A stretch of 7,935 nucleotides of DNA. Origin: Burkholderiales bacterium (GTDB taxonomy: Bacteria > Pseudomonadota > Gammaproteobacteria > Burkholderiales > Burkholderiaceae_E). A model generated the notes under the pieces. It was not told where the DNA came from. It saw only the letters and a list, made by a program, of their open reading frames with translations, and did not search any database. Location of the stretch: NCBI GenBank assembly GCA_020348765.1, contig CP070753.1, positions 2,531,161 through 2,539,095 on the forward strand, read 5' to 3'. The position numbers and the translations under genes are program-made. Each line of letters starts with the position of its first letter. Within the stretch, counting starts at the first letter, position 1. This document shows, piece after piece, positions 1-7,935 of the stretch.

Positions 1-426
1 GCCCGCAAAGTGCGCCGGCTGTACGGCGATCGCATCCTGGCCGGTTTCGCCGGCGGCACGGCCGACGCGTTCACCCTGTTCGAGCGCTTCGAGGCGAAGC
101 TCGAGAAGCACCAGGGCAACCTGATGCGTTCGGCGGTCGAGCTGGCCAAGGACTGGCGCACCGACCGGATGCTGCGGCGGCTCGAGGCGATGCTGGCCGT
201 GGCCGACCGTGACCACTCGCTGGTGATCACCGGAAACGGCGACGTGCTCGAGCCCGAGCACGGCCTGGTGGCGATCGGTAGCGGCGGGCCGTACGCGCAG
301 GCGGCGGCCAGGGCGCTGCTCGAGCACACCGAGCTCGGTGCCGAGGCGATCGTGCGCGAGTCGCTGCGCATCGCGGCCGACCTGTGCATCTATACCAACC
401 AGTTCCACAGCATCGAGACGCTGTAG
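1..426 (+). CDS. hslV: HslV, peptidase subunit of the HslVU protease (5' end outside window)
   Basis: HslV is the threonine-peptidase core (a double hexameric ring) of the cytoplasmic HslVU ATP-dependent protease, which degrades misfolded and regulatory proteins handed over by HslU. The visible 141 residues match the family throughout: [44 protein letters not shown] and [11 protein letters not shown], ending [13 protein letters not shown]. By comparison with the E. coli protein recalled from memory, the window opens at about mature residue 31. The third codon (AAA, 7-9) is then the active-site support Lys33, and Ser94 of the fragment is the conserved Ser124. The catalytic N-terminal threonine and about 30 residues lie to the left. 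The GTG at position 10 is an internal valine, not a start. hslU follows after 49 bp, so the two are very likely co-transcribed. The stop codon sits in a short tandem duplication. Confidence 0.96.
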   Translation, partial: ARKVRRLYGDRILAGFAGGTADAFTLFERFEAKLEKHQGNLMRSAVELAKDWRTDRMLRRLEAMLAVADRDHSLVITGNGDVLEPEHGLVAIGSGGPYAQAAARALLEHTELGAEAIVRESLRIAADLCIYTNQFHSIETL

Positions 427-450
427 ACCACAGCATCGAGAAGCCGTAGT
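405..450 (+). repeat. 23-bp near-tandem duplication over the hslV stop codon
   Basis: Bases 405-427 and 428-450 are the same 23-bp unit with 20 of 23 positions identical. Both begin with ccacagcatcgaga, and both carry TAG near the end (424-426, the hslV stop, and 447-449). The second copy lies between hslV and hslU in a different frame, so it is not translated as part of HslV. It looks like a slippage duplication of the gene end. Confidence 0.85.
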
Positions 451-475
451 CGCACTCACGCCCGACAGCGCCGCC

Positions 476-1807
476 ATGTCCCAGATGACGCCCGAGGAAA
501 TCGTCTCCGAGCTCGACAAGCACATCGTTGGCCAGCAGCGCGCCAAGCGCGCTGTGGCCGTGGCATTGCGCAACCGGTGGCGCAGGGCGCAGGTGAGCGA
601 GGCGCTGCGGGCCGAGATCACGCCCAAGAACATCCTGATGATCGGACCCACTGGCGTGGGCAAGACCGAGATCGCGCGCCGTCTGGCGCGCCTGGCCAAC
701 GCGCCGTTCGTCAAGGTCGAGGCCACGAAGTTCACCGAGGTCGGCTACGTCGGGCGCGATGTCGACACCATCGTGCGGGACCTGGTCGAGGTATCGGTCA
801 AGATGACCCGCGAAGCGGCGATGCGGCGGGTCGAGAGCCGTGCGATGGATGCGGCCGAGGACCGCATCCTCGATCTGCTGTTGCCGCCGGCGCGCTCGGT
901 GGGCTTCGGCGAAGGCTCCGGCGCCGAAGACTCTGCGACCCGGCAGAAGTTCCGCAAGAAGCTGCGCGAGGGGGAGCTGGACGAGCGCGAAATCGAAGTC
1001 GAGGTGTCGCTGCCGGTGCCGCAGATGGAGGTGATGACGCCGCCGGGCATGGAGGAGATGGCTCAGCAACTGCAGTCCATGTTCCAGAACCTGGGCGGCG
1101 GCCGGCGTCGCACGCGCCGCATGCGCATCGTCGAAGCGCTGAAGGTGCTGACCGACGAAGAGGCGGCGCGCATGATCAACGACGACGAGATCAAGGCCCA
1201 GGCGATCGACGCGGCCGAGCAGAACGGTATCGTGTTCCTGGACGAGATCGACAAGATCGCCGCACGCACGGACACGCACGGCGCCGACGTGTCGCGCCAG
1301 GGCGTGCAGCGCGATCTGCTGCCGCTGGTCGAGGGCACCAGCGTCAGTACCCGCTACGGCACCGTGCGCTCGGATCACATCCTGTTCATCGCCTCGGGCG
1401 CGTTCCACCTGTCCAAGCCTTCGGACCTGATACCGGAATTGCAGGGACGGTTGCCGATCCGGGTCGAGCTCGATTCGCTGACGAGCGAGGACTTCGAGCG
1501 CATCCTGACCGAGACCGACGCCAGCCTGACCAAGCAGTACCAGGCGCTGCTCGCCACCGAGGGCGTGACGCTCGAGTTCGCAGACGACGGCGTCCGGCGC
1601 CTCGCCGCGATTGCGTTCTCGGTCAACGAGAGCACCGAGAACATTGGCGCACGACGCCTGCACACGGTGATGGAAAAGCTGCTCGAGGAGGTCTCGTTCT
1701 CGGCCTCCAGGCTTTCGGGTCGGACCATCCGCGTGGATGCGGCGCTGGTCGAGGAGCGGCTGGCCGACATCGCGCGCAGGGAGGATCTGGCGCGCTACGT
1801 ACTGTAG
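476..1807 (+). CDS. hslU: HslU, AAA+ ATPase/unfoldase of the HslVU protease
   Basis: HslU is the hexameric ATPase that recognises, unfolds and threads substrates into HslV. The 443 residues equal the E. coli length. Seen in order: N-terminal [20 protein letters not shown]; Walker A GPTGVGKT at 57-64; pore loop GYVG at 90-93; the inserted I domain, about 110-230, including [20 protein letters not shown]; Walker B with D256-E257 in GIVFLDEID; the ELQGR segment with putative arginine finger R325; sensor-2 GARR at 391-394; and the C-terminal tail RYVL that docks into HslV and activates it. The ATG at 476 is chosen because MSxMTP is the family's usual N-terminus; the ATG at 485 is possible but shorter. 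No strong Shine-Dalgarno sequence is seen. Expression probably comes from upstream of hslV, with heat-shock control known for the family but not visible here. Confidence 0.98.
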   Translation: MSQMTPEEIVSELDKHIVGQQRAKRAVAVALRNRWRRAQVSEALRAEITPKNILMIGPTGVGKTEIARRLARLANAPFVKVEATKFTEVGYVGRDVDTIVRDLVEVSVKMTREAAMRRVESRAMDAAEDRILDLLLPPARSVGFGEGSGAEDSATRQKFRKKLREGELDEREIEVEVSLPVPQMEVMTPPGMEEMAQQLQSMFQNLGGGRRRTRRMRIVEALKVLTDEEAARMINDDEIKAQAIDAAEQNGIVFLDEIDKIAARTDTHGADVSRQGVQRDLLPLVEGTSVSTRYGTVRSDHILFIASGAFHLSKPSDLIPELQGRLPIRVELDSLTSEDFERILTETDASLTKQYQALLATEGVTLEFADDGVRRLAAIAFSVNESTENIGARRLHTVMEKLLEEVSFSASRLSGRTIRVDAALVEERLADIARREDLARYVL

Positions 1808-1852
1808 CGCCCGATCACTGCACCGGCGCGCGCCACCGGCGACGACACCCCA

Positions 1853-2764
1853 GTGCGATCGGTCCTGTCAACGCTCGCGCGCGGCTTCTGCATGGGCGCG
1901 GCCGACGTCGTGCCCGGCGTGAGCGGCGGCACCATGGCTTTCATCCTGGGCATCTACCAGCGGCTGCTCGAGGCGATCCGTGCCTTCGACCTGCAGTTGC
2001 TGGCCGTGCTGCGCCGCGGCCGGCTGCGCGAGGCGGCGCGGCATGTCGACCTGGTGTTCCTGCTGCCGCTGGCTTGCGGGATCTTCGGCGCGTTGATGTT
2101 CTTCACTCGCGTCGTGCCGCTGCCGACGCTGATCCGCACGCACGGCGAGCTGGTCTACGGGCTGTTCTTCGGCCTGGTGCTCGGTTCGATCGTCAGCCTT
2201 TGGGACTCGATCGAGCGCGTGGGCCCCGGCGGCTGGCTGGCGCTGGCCGCGGGGGCGCTGTTCGGCTTCGGCGTGGTCAACCTGGTGCCGACCGAAACGC
2301 CCGAGGCCGCGTGGTTCCTGTTCCTGAGCGGCGCGCTGGCGATCACCGCGATGATCCTGCCCGGTGTGTCCGGCTCGTTCGTGCTGCTGATCCTGAACAA
2401 GTACGCCTACCTGTTCGAAGCGATCGGCCGGTTCGACTTCGCGGTGCTGGTGCCGTTCGGATTCGGCGCGGCCGCCGGCCTGGCGGCGTTCAGCCGGCTG
2501 CTGGTTTGGCTGCTGCACCGGTTTCGTCGCGCGACCTTGCTGGCGATCACCGGCGTGCTCGTCGGCACGCTTTGGATGATCTGGCCGTTCCAGGCACGAA
2601 CCTATGCCACGGTCGCCGGCAAGGAGCGGCTGCTGGCGGTGCGCCCGGTGTGGCCGCCCGAATGGGATGCCACTGCCTGGGCTTCGCTCGGCCTGATGGC
2701 CGCTGGCCTGTTCGCCGTGATCGCGATCCACTGGATGGCGCGCTCGCGCCCGGCGCCGGGCTGA
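1853..2764 (+). CDS. DUF368 membrane protein, PopT-type polyprenyl-phosphate translocase family
   Basis: This is a 303-residue inner-membrane protein of the DUF368 family. Members (PopT) were identified as undecaprenyl-phosphate translocases that return the C55-P lipid carrier across the cytoplasmic membrane for reuse in peptidoglycan and polysaccharide synthesis. The family's signature occurs twice, as expected for an internally duplicated fold: MGAADVVPGVSGGTMAF at 14-30 and MILPGVSGSFVLLILNKY at 167-184. Hydrophobic segments lie at about 66-86, 100-117, 127-145, 154-180, 195-222, 227-244 and 275-295. The GTG start at 1853 leaves the usual short lead before the first signature; the ATG at 1892 would begin inside that signature and is less likely. 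It starts 45 bp after hslU on the same strand, so it may be read through from hslVU, though nothing links their functions. Family assignment is firm; the exact transported lipid is inferred. Confidence 0.88.
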   Translation: MRSVLSTLARGFCMGAADVVPGVSGGTMAFILGIYQRLLEAIRAFDLQLLAVLRRGRLREAARHVDLVFLLPLACGIFGALMFFTRVVPLPTLIRTHGELVYGLFFGLVLGSIVSLWDSIERVGPGGWLALAAGALFGFGVVNLVPTETPEAAWFLFLSGALAITAMILPGVSGSFVLLILNKYAYLFEAIGRFDFAVLVPFGFGAAAGLAAFSRLLVWLLHRFRRATLLAITGVLVGTLWMIWPFQARTYATVAGKERLLAVRPVWPPEWDATAWASLGLMAAGLFAVIAIHWMARSRPAPG

Positions 2765-2808
2765 ACCAGCGTCGAGCGCCTGGCCGAGGCCCGGCGCCAG
2801 CCGGCCCA

Positions 2809-4697
<1,889 letters not shown>

Positions 4698-4700
<3 letters not shown>

Positions 4701-4749
4701 TCGGGATCGCCGATCCCGATCACCGATCCTGATCACCGATCCCGATGAT
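4698..4749 (+). repeat. 12-bp-arm inverted repeat merging into three 13-bp tandem repeats between argB and the nucleotidase gene
   Basis: tgatcgggatcg (4698-4709, including the argB TGA) is the exact reverse complement of cgatcccgatca (4711-4722), with one base between. The right arm is also the first of three tandem 13-bp units: 4711-4723, 4724-4736 (one mismatch) and 4737-4749 (two mismatches at the end). The third unit contains the ATG of the next gene at 4745. In RNA the left arm could pair with any of the three units. There is no T tract, so a classic rho-independent terminator is not supported. Confidence 0.9.
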
Positions 4750-5467
4750 CGACCTGCGTCGCCGCACCCGTCGCGATGCGCGGCCGCACGGCGCGCGCGT
4801 CACCTGGCTGCTCGATCTGGACAACACGCTGCATGACGCCCTCGTGCACATCATGCCGCGCATCAACCGAGACATGACCGACTATGTCGCGCGCAAGCTG
4901 GCGCTCTCGACCGAGGCGGCCAGCGAGCTGCGCGTGCGCTACTGGAAGCGATACGGCGCCACGTTGCTCGGCATGATCGCGCATCACCGGATCGATCCGC
5001 ACGAGTTCCTGTGGCAGACACACCGCTTTCCGGACATGCACGTGCTGGTGCGCAGACGCGCGAGCCTGGTCGACGCGATCCGAGCGCTGCCGGGGCGCCG
5101 CATCGTGCTGACCAACGCGCCGCGCCACTATGCGGCCGCGGTGCTGCGCGCGCTCGGACTGTGGTCGCACCTGGACGGGCTGGTGGCGATCGAGCACACC
5201 GCGTTCGCCGGGCGCTGGCAGCCCAAACCGTCGCGCCAGATGCTGCGCCGGCTGCTCGCCCGGCTGCGCACGCCGGCCGCGCGCTGCGTGCTGGTCGAGG
5301 ACTCGCCGCAGAACCTGGCAGCGGCCAAGGCCTGCGGCATGCGCACGGTGCTGGTCAGCGGCATCTCGTGGCGGCGTCGTGCGGGCGCGCGCCCGCGAGC
5401 CGGGCGCGGCCGGCGCATCGACGTTCAAGTACAATCAGCACTCACTCTCTCCCGAGTGCGCAGATGA
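4745..5467 (+). CDS. HAD-superfamily pyrimidine 5'-nucleotidase-like phosphatase
   Basis: This 240-residue soluble hydrolase belongs to the HAD subfamily IA group annotated as pyrimidine 5'-nucleotidase (yeast Sdt1-like), which dephosphorylates nucleoside monophosphates or related small phosphates. Motif I is DLDNT (24-28, nucleophile D24 and acid/base D26), motif II is T123 in VLTNAP, motif III is K161 in QPKPS, and motif IV is E185-D186 in LVEDSPQN. The insert cap spans about 35-100. The C-terminal IDVQVQSALTL agrees with the family's usual ending, so the gene is complete despite an Arg-rich stretch at 210-224. The ATG at 4745 is the first possible start, since an in-frame TGA lies at 4730-4732. 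The gene sits between argB and slmA, an order common in Burkholderiales, and its stop overlaps the slmA start by four bases. The true substrate cannot be told from sequence. Confidence 0.88.
   Translation: MIDLRRRTRRDARPHGARVTWLLDLDNTLHDALVHIMPRINRDMTDYVARKLALSTEAASELRVRYWKRYGATLLGMIAHHRIDPHEFLWQTHRFPDMHVLVRRRASLVDAIRALPGRRIVLTNAPRHYAAAVLRALGLWSHLDGLVAIEHTAFAGRWQPKPSRQMLRRLLARLRTPAARCVLVEDSPQNLAAAKACGMRTVLVSGISWRRRAGARPRAGRGRRIDVQVQSALTLSRVRR
5430..5435 (+). promoter_or_regulatory. Weak candidate -10 (TACAAT) ahead of slmA
   Basis: TACAAT lies 28 bp before the slmA ATG and matches the -10 consensus well, but no -35 is evident at the right spacing. The bases also encode Val-Gln in the conserved C-terminal part of the nucleotidase, so protein constraint alone could explain them. 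A 6-bp inverted repeat (gcactc 5438-5443, gagtgc 5454-5459) lies between this hexamer and the ATG. Confidence 0.25.
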
Positions 5468-6114
5468 TCGACGCCTCCACCGAGCCGACCCCGCAGGAAG
5501 GCGCCGCAGTTGCGGGCGCATCCGCGCGTCCGGTGCGTCAGCGTCCGAAGCCCGGCGAGCGCCGGCTGCAGATCCTTCAGACGCTGGCGGCGATGCTGCA
5601 GGAGCCGGGCGGCGAGCGGGTCACGACCGCTGCGCTCGCGGCCCGGATCCGGGTGTCCGAGGCGGCGCTCTATCGGCACTTCGCCAGCAAGGCGCAGATG
5701 TTCGAGGGCCTGATCGAGTTCATCGAGCACACCGTGTTCGGGCTCATCAACCAGATCGCGTCGCAGGACGACGACGGGCTGCGACAGCTGCAGGCGATGG
5801 TGCTGATGCTGCTCGGTTTCGCCGAGAAGAATCCGGGCATGACGCGGGTTCTGATCGGGGACGCGCTGGTCAACGAGGACGAGCGGCTGCAGAACCGGGT
5901 CAACCAGATCCTCGATCGCATCGAGGCGTCGCTCAGGCAGTCGGTTCGCATCGCGGTGTCGCAGCAGCGACTCCCGGCGCACACCGACGCCGGCGCGCGC
6001 GCGAACCTGGCGCTGTCGTTCGTGCTCGGGCGATGGATGCGCTATGCCAAGAGCGGTTTTCAGCGCCGGCCCGGCGAGGGCACCGAGCAGCAGCTGGCGC
6101 AGCTGCTGATCTAG
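5464..6114 (+). CDS. slmA: SlmA, TetR-family nucleoid occlusion factor
   Basis: SlmA binds specific chromosomal sites and, when DNA-bound, blocks FtsZ ring assembly over the unsegregated nucleoid. The 216 residues align well with the E. coli protein as recalled. The TetR helix-turn-helix lies at about 52-82, with TTAALAARIRVSEAALYRHF as the recognition region, followed by SKAQMFEGLIEFIE, then LLGFAEKNPGMTRVLIGDAL (117-135) and RLQNRVNQILDRIEASLRQ (141-159) in the dimerisation domain. The N-terminus (1-30) is a Pro/Ala-rich lead longer than in E. coli. The start ATG at 5464 overlaps the nucleotidase stop (ATGA), which suggests translational coupling; no Shine-Dalgarno sequence is seen. Its stop codon overlaps that of the convergent moeB-like gene. 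Assignment rests on the conserved HTH and the family-specific FtsZ-side region rather than TetR similarity alone. Confidence 0.93.
   Translation: MIDASTEPTPQEGAAVAGASARPVRQRPKPGERRLQILQTLAAMLQEPGGERVTTAALAARIRVSEAALYRHFASKAQMFEGLIEFIEHTVFGLINQIASQDDDGLRQLQAMVLMLLGFAEKNPGMTRVLIGDALVNEDERLQNRVNQILDRIEASLRQSVRIAVSQQRLPAHTDAGARANLALSFVLGRWMRYAKSGFQRRPGEGTEQQLAQLLI
6111..6114. other. Shared CTAG: overlapping stop codons of slmA and moeB
   Basis: The palindrome CTAG supplies TAG for slmA on the plus strand (6112-6114) and TAG for the moeB-like gene on the minus strand (6113-6111). The two genes therefore overlap by four bases tail-to-tail, with no room for a terminator between them. Confidence 0.9.
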
Positions 6115-6863
6115 CCGCGCGCCGCGCACACGGCGCACCGAGGGTCGCGCGGGATCCGGATCTCGTTCCACTGCATGCTGCGGGCATCCAGCAGCAGCAG
6201 CCGGCCATTCAGCGGCGCGCCGAATCCGCCGGCGATCTTGATCGCCTCTGCGGCCTGGATGGTCCCGACGATGCCGGTCAGCGGCGCGAACACGCCCATC
6301 GTCGCGCAGCGCACCTCCTCGATGTCCTCGCCCTCGGGAAACAGGCAGTGGTAGCAGGGGCTCTCCGGATCGCGCGGGTCGTACACGGAGACCTGGCCGT
6401 CGAACCGGATCGCGGCGCCCGAGACCAGCGGCACACCGGCGGCGAAGCAGGCGCGGTTGACCGCGTGCCGGGTTTCGAAGTTGTCCGAGCAGTCGAGCAC
6501 CACGGTGGCCTGCGCGACGAGCGCAGCGAGCACCTCGCCGACGAGCCGCTCGGTGAGCGGCACCACCTCGACGTCGGCGTTGATCTCGGCGATCGTGCGC
6601 TGCCCGGAAATGGCCTTCGGCGCGCCGATCGAAGCCTGGCGGTGCAGGATCTGGCGCTGCAGGTTCGTCAGGTCGACGACATCGCCGTCGGCCAGCACGA
6701 TGCGACCGACCCCGGCCGAGGCCAGGTACATCGCCGCCGGCGACCCCAGCCCACCGGCGCCGACGACCAGTGCGCTCGCCGCGAGCAGCCGCTGCTGGTT
6801 GTCGACCCCGATCTCGTCGAGCAGCAGGTGTCTGCTGTAGCGCAGCAGCTGCTCGTCGTTCAT
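6111..6863 (-). CDS. moeB: MoeB/ThiF-type sulfur-carrier-protein adenylyltransferase (E1-like)
   Basis: This E1-like enzyme uses ATP to adenylate the C-terminal glycine of a small sulfur carrier (MoaD for molybdopterin, or ThiS for thiamine) before sulfur loading. The 250 residues show the start MNDEQLLRYSRHLLL, the nucleotide loop GAGGLGSP (35-42), DGDVVDLTNLQRQ (59-71), D127 in LDCSDNFETRHAVN, and the two zinc cysteine pairs C170-xx-C173 and C243-xx-C246. C186 in RCATMGVFAPL is at the position of the ThiF persulfide cysteine. There is no rhodanese domain. The sequence does not settle whether it serves MoaD, ThiS or both; no moa or thi gene is in the window. It starts 18 bp after the S41 protease stop on the same strand, so the two form an operon-like pair. 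It ends tail-to-tail with slmA. Confidence 0.9.
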   Translation of the reverse strand: MNDEQLLRYSRHLLLDEIGVDNQQRLLAASALVVGAGGLGSPAAMYLASAGVGRIVLADGDVVDLTNLQRQILHRQASIGAPKAISGQRTIAEINADVEVVPLTERLVGEVLAALVAQATVVLDCSDNFETRHAVNRACFAAGVPLVSGAAIRFDGQVSVYDPRDPESPCYHCLFPEGEDIEEVRCATMGVFAPLTGIVGTIQAAEAIKIAGGFGAPLNGRLLLLDARSMQWNEIRIPRDPRCAVCAARG

Positions 6864-6881
6864 CGTCGCCGGCTGTGAGCC

Positions 6882-7935
6882 TCAGCGCGTGGTCGTCGTG
6901 TCGCTGGCGGCAGCGGCGGCTTCGGTCTTCGCCACCGCCACCGGGCGCCCCTTCAGGAAGTTGAGCGCCTGCTGCAACTGGTGGTCGTCTTCCGAGCCGA
7001 ACACGATCTGGCGCAGTGCCGGCGGGGTGTCCTCCTGACCGGGCTGCGGCTGCGACCTGGTCTCGGTGCCGCTCTCGCTGGCCAGGTGTCCGCTCAGATC
7101 GGCCTCGCGCACCCGGAAGCGGTTGACGTCGCCCTCGGGCGTCTCCTCGACCAGATAGTCGGGCGCGATCCCCTTGGCCTGGATCGAGCGTCCGGACGGC
7201 GTGTAGTAACGCGCGGTCGTCAGCTTGATCGCCGTGGTCCGAGACAGCGGCAGGATGGTCTGGACCGAGCCCTTGCCGAAGGTCTGTGTGCCCAGCACCA
7301 CGGCCCGGCGGTGATCCTGCAGCGCGCCGGCGACGATCTCCGAGGCCGAGGCCGAGCCGCCGTTGACCAGCACCACCATCGGGATCGACTTGATCGACTG
7401 CGGCAGCCGGTCGAGCAGGTCTTCGCGCCGACCGCGCACGTAGTCCTCGGGTGTCGCGAAGTACTTGCGCCTGGCGTCTTCGGTCCGCCCGTTGGTCGAG
7501 ACGACGAGCGCGTCCTTGGGCAGGAATGCTGCCGAGACGCCGACCGCACCGTACAGCAGGCCGCCGGGATCGTTCCGCAGGTCGAGCACCAGCTTCTCGA
7601 GGCGCGATTCGGCGTCGAGCTTGAGCAGGTGGCTGACCAGGTTCTCGATCGTCTTCTCCTGGAACTGGGTGATTCGCAAGTAGCCGATGCCCGGCTCGAG
7701 GATCTTCGAGCGCACCGACTGCACCCGGATGATGTCGCGCACGATGGTGATCACCAGCGGCTGTGGCGTGCCCTTGCGCGAGATGGTCAGCGTAATCGAG
7801 GTCTTGGGCTTGCCCCGCATCAGCTTGACCGCTTCGCTCAGCGACATGCCCTTGGTCGGCTTTTCGTCGATCTTGATGATCAGGTCGCCCGCCCTGACGC
7901 CGGCACGCGCCGCCGGCGTGTCCTCGATCGGCGCG
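6882..7935 (-). CDS. S41-family C-terminal processing protease (CtpA-type), 5' end outside window
   Basis: This is a periplasmic serine protease of the CtpA/Prc type, which trims or degrades envelope proteins from their C-termini. About 350 residues are visible. First comes the second half of a PDZ domain (PIEDTPAARAGVRAGDLIIK and on to about residue 55 of the fragment). The S41 domain follows: GIGYLRITQFQ, LVLDLRNDPGGLLYGAV, the catalytic serine in GGSASASEIVAGALQD (second Ser of SASAS, codon 7347-7349) and the catalytic lysine in TFGKGSVQ (codon 7272-7274), 25 residues apart as in E. coli Prc. YYTPSGRSIQAKGIAPD ends the core. The tail holds QLQQALNFLKG and a low-complexity Ala/Thr end. The signal peptide and first PDZ half lie to the right. 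The ATG at 7845-7847 is internal, because the frame continues as PDZ sequence to the edge. moeB follows after 18 bp. Confidence 0.94.
   Translation of the reverse strand, partial: APIEDTPAARAGVRAGDLIIKIDEKPTKGMSLSEAVKLMRGKPKTSITLTISRKGTPQPLVITIVRDIIRVQSVRSKILEPGIGYLRITQFQEKTIENLVSHLLKLDAESRLEKLVLDLRNDPGGLLYGAVGVSAAFLPKDALVVSTNGRTEDARRKYFATPEDYVRGRREDLLDRLPQSIKSIPMVVLVNGGSASASEIVAGALQDHRRAVVLGTQTFGKGSVQTILPLSRTTAIKLTTARYYTPSGRSIQAKGIAPDYLVEETPEGDVNRFRVREADLSGHLASESGTETRSQPQPGQEDTPPALRQIVFGSEDDHQLQQALNFLKGRPVAVAKTEAAAAASDTTTTR

Noticed and set aside
2765..2808. Bidirectional terminator between the DUF368 and cobS-like genes
   Set aside because: Only 5-bp complementary pieces (such as ctggc/gccag at 2780-2800) and no T tract on either strand.
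5434..5445. SlmA-binding-site-like sequence (9 of 12 matches to GTGAGTACTCAC) upstream of slmA, suggesting autoregulation
   Set aside because: By a simple base-frequency estimate, a few 9/12 matches are expected by chance in a window this long; one half-site is poor and the bases are also coding.
5350..5467. Frameshift in the nucleotidase 3' end, suggested by the Arg-rich stretch
   Set aside because: The following IDVQVQSALTL fits the family's normal C-terminal ending in the same frame, so the frame is intact.
5130..6878. Long plus-strand frame overlapping the nucleotidase, slmA and moeB genes
   Set aside because: It lies out of phase with two recognised genes and antisense to a third; no recognisable domain.

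Overview
The window is GC-rich, densely coding chromosomal DNA from a beta-proteobacterium, most likely a member of the Burkholderiales. The basis is the close match, recalled from memory, of HslU, ArgB, SlmA and the MoeB/ThiF-type protein to Burkholderia/Bordetella-type sequences, and the argB, pyrimidine 5'-nucleotidase, slmA order typical of that group. No rRNA, tRNA, CRISPR array, insertion sequence or phage gene is visible. Long open frames opposite or out of phase with the real genes are by-products of high GC.

Left part (1-2764, + strand): the 3' part of hslV (entering from the left edge), then hslU, together the HslVU ATP-dependent protease, then a DUF368 membrane protein (PopT-type polyprenyl-phosphate translocase family). 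A 23-bp near-tandem duplication covers the hslV stop codon.

Middle (2809-4700): a CobS-family membrane protein on the minus strand, convergent with the DUF368 gene and divergent from argB. The CobS-like protein is full length, but three acidic residues that I recall as conserved in the family are replaced. The 197-bp gap between it and argB holds a candidate -10 element, a small hairpin and a perfect 30-bp tandem duplication. ArgB (N-acetylglutamate kinase) has the N-terminal helix of the arginine-inhibited hexameric type.

Right part (4701-7935): after argB comes a 12-bp-arm inverted repeat that includes the argB stop codon and merges into three 13-bp tandem repeats, the last of which holds the start codon of a HAD pyrimidine 5'-nucleotidase. 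That gene overlaps slmA (nucleoid occlusion factor) by ATGA. slmA converges with a moeB/thiF-like adenylyltransferase gene, and the two stop codons share one CTAG palindrome. Upstream of moeB on the minus strand is an S41 (CtpA-type) periplasmic protease that runs off the right edge.

Most of the window is ordinary housekeeping DNA (proteostasis, lipid-carrier recycling, arginine synthesis, nucleotide clean-up, division control, cofactor sulfur chemistry). I see no new multi-gene system. The items most worth a second look are the altered CobS-like protein and the three short repeat structures at gene borders.
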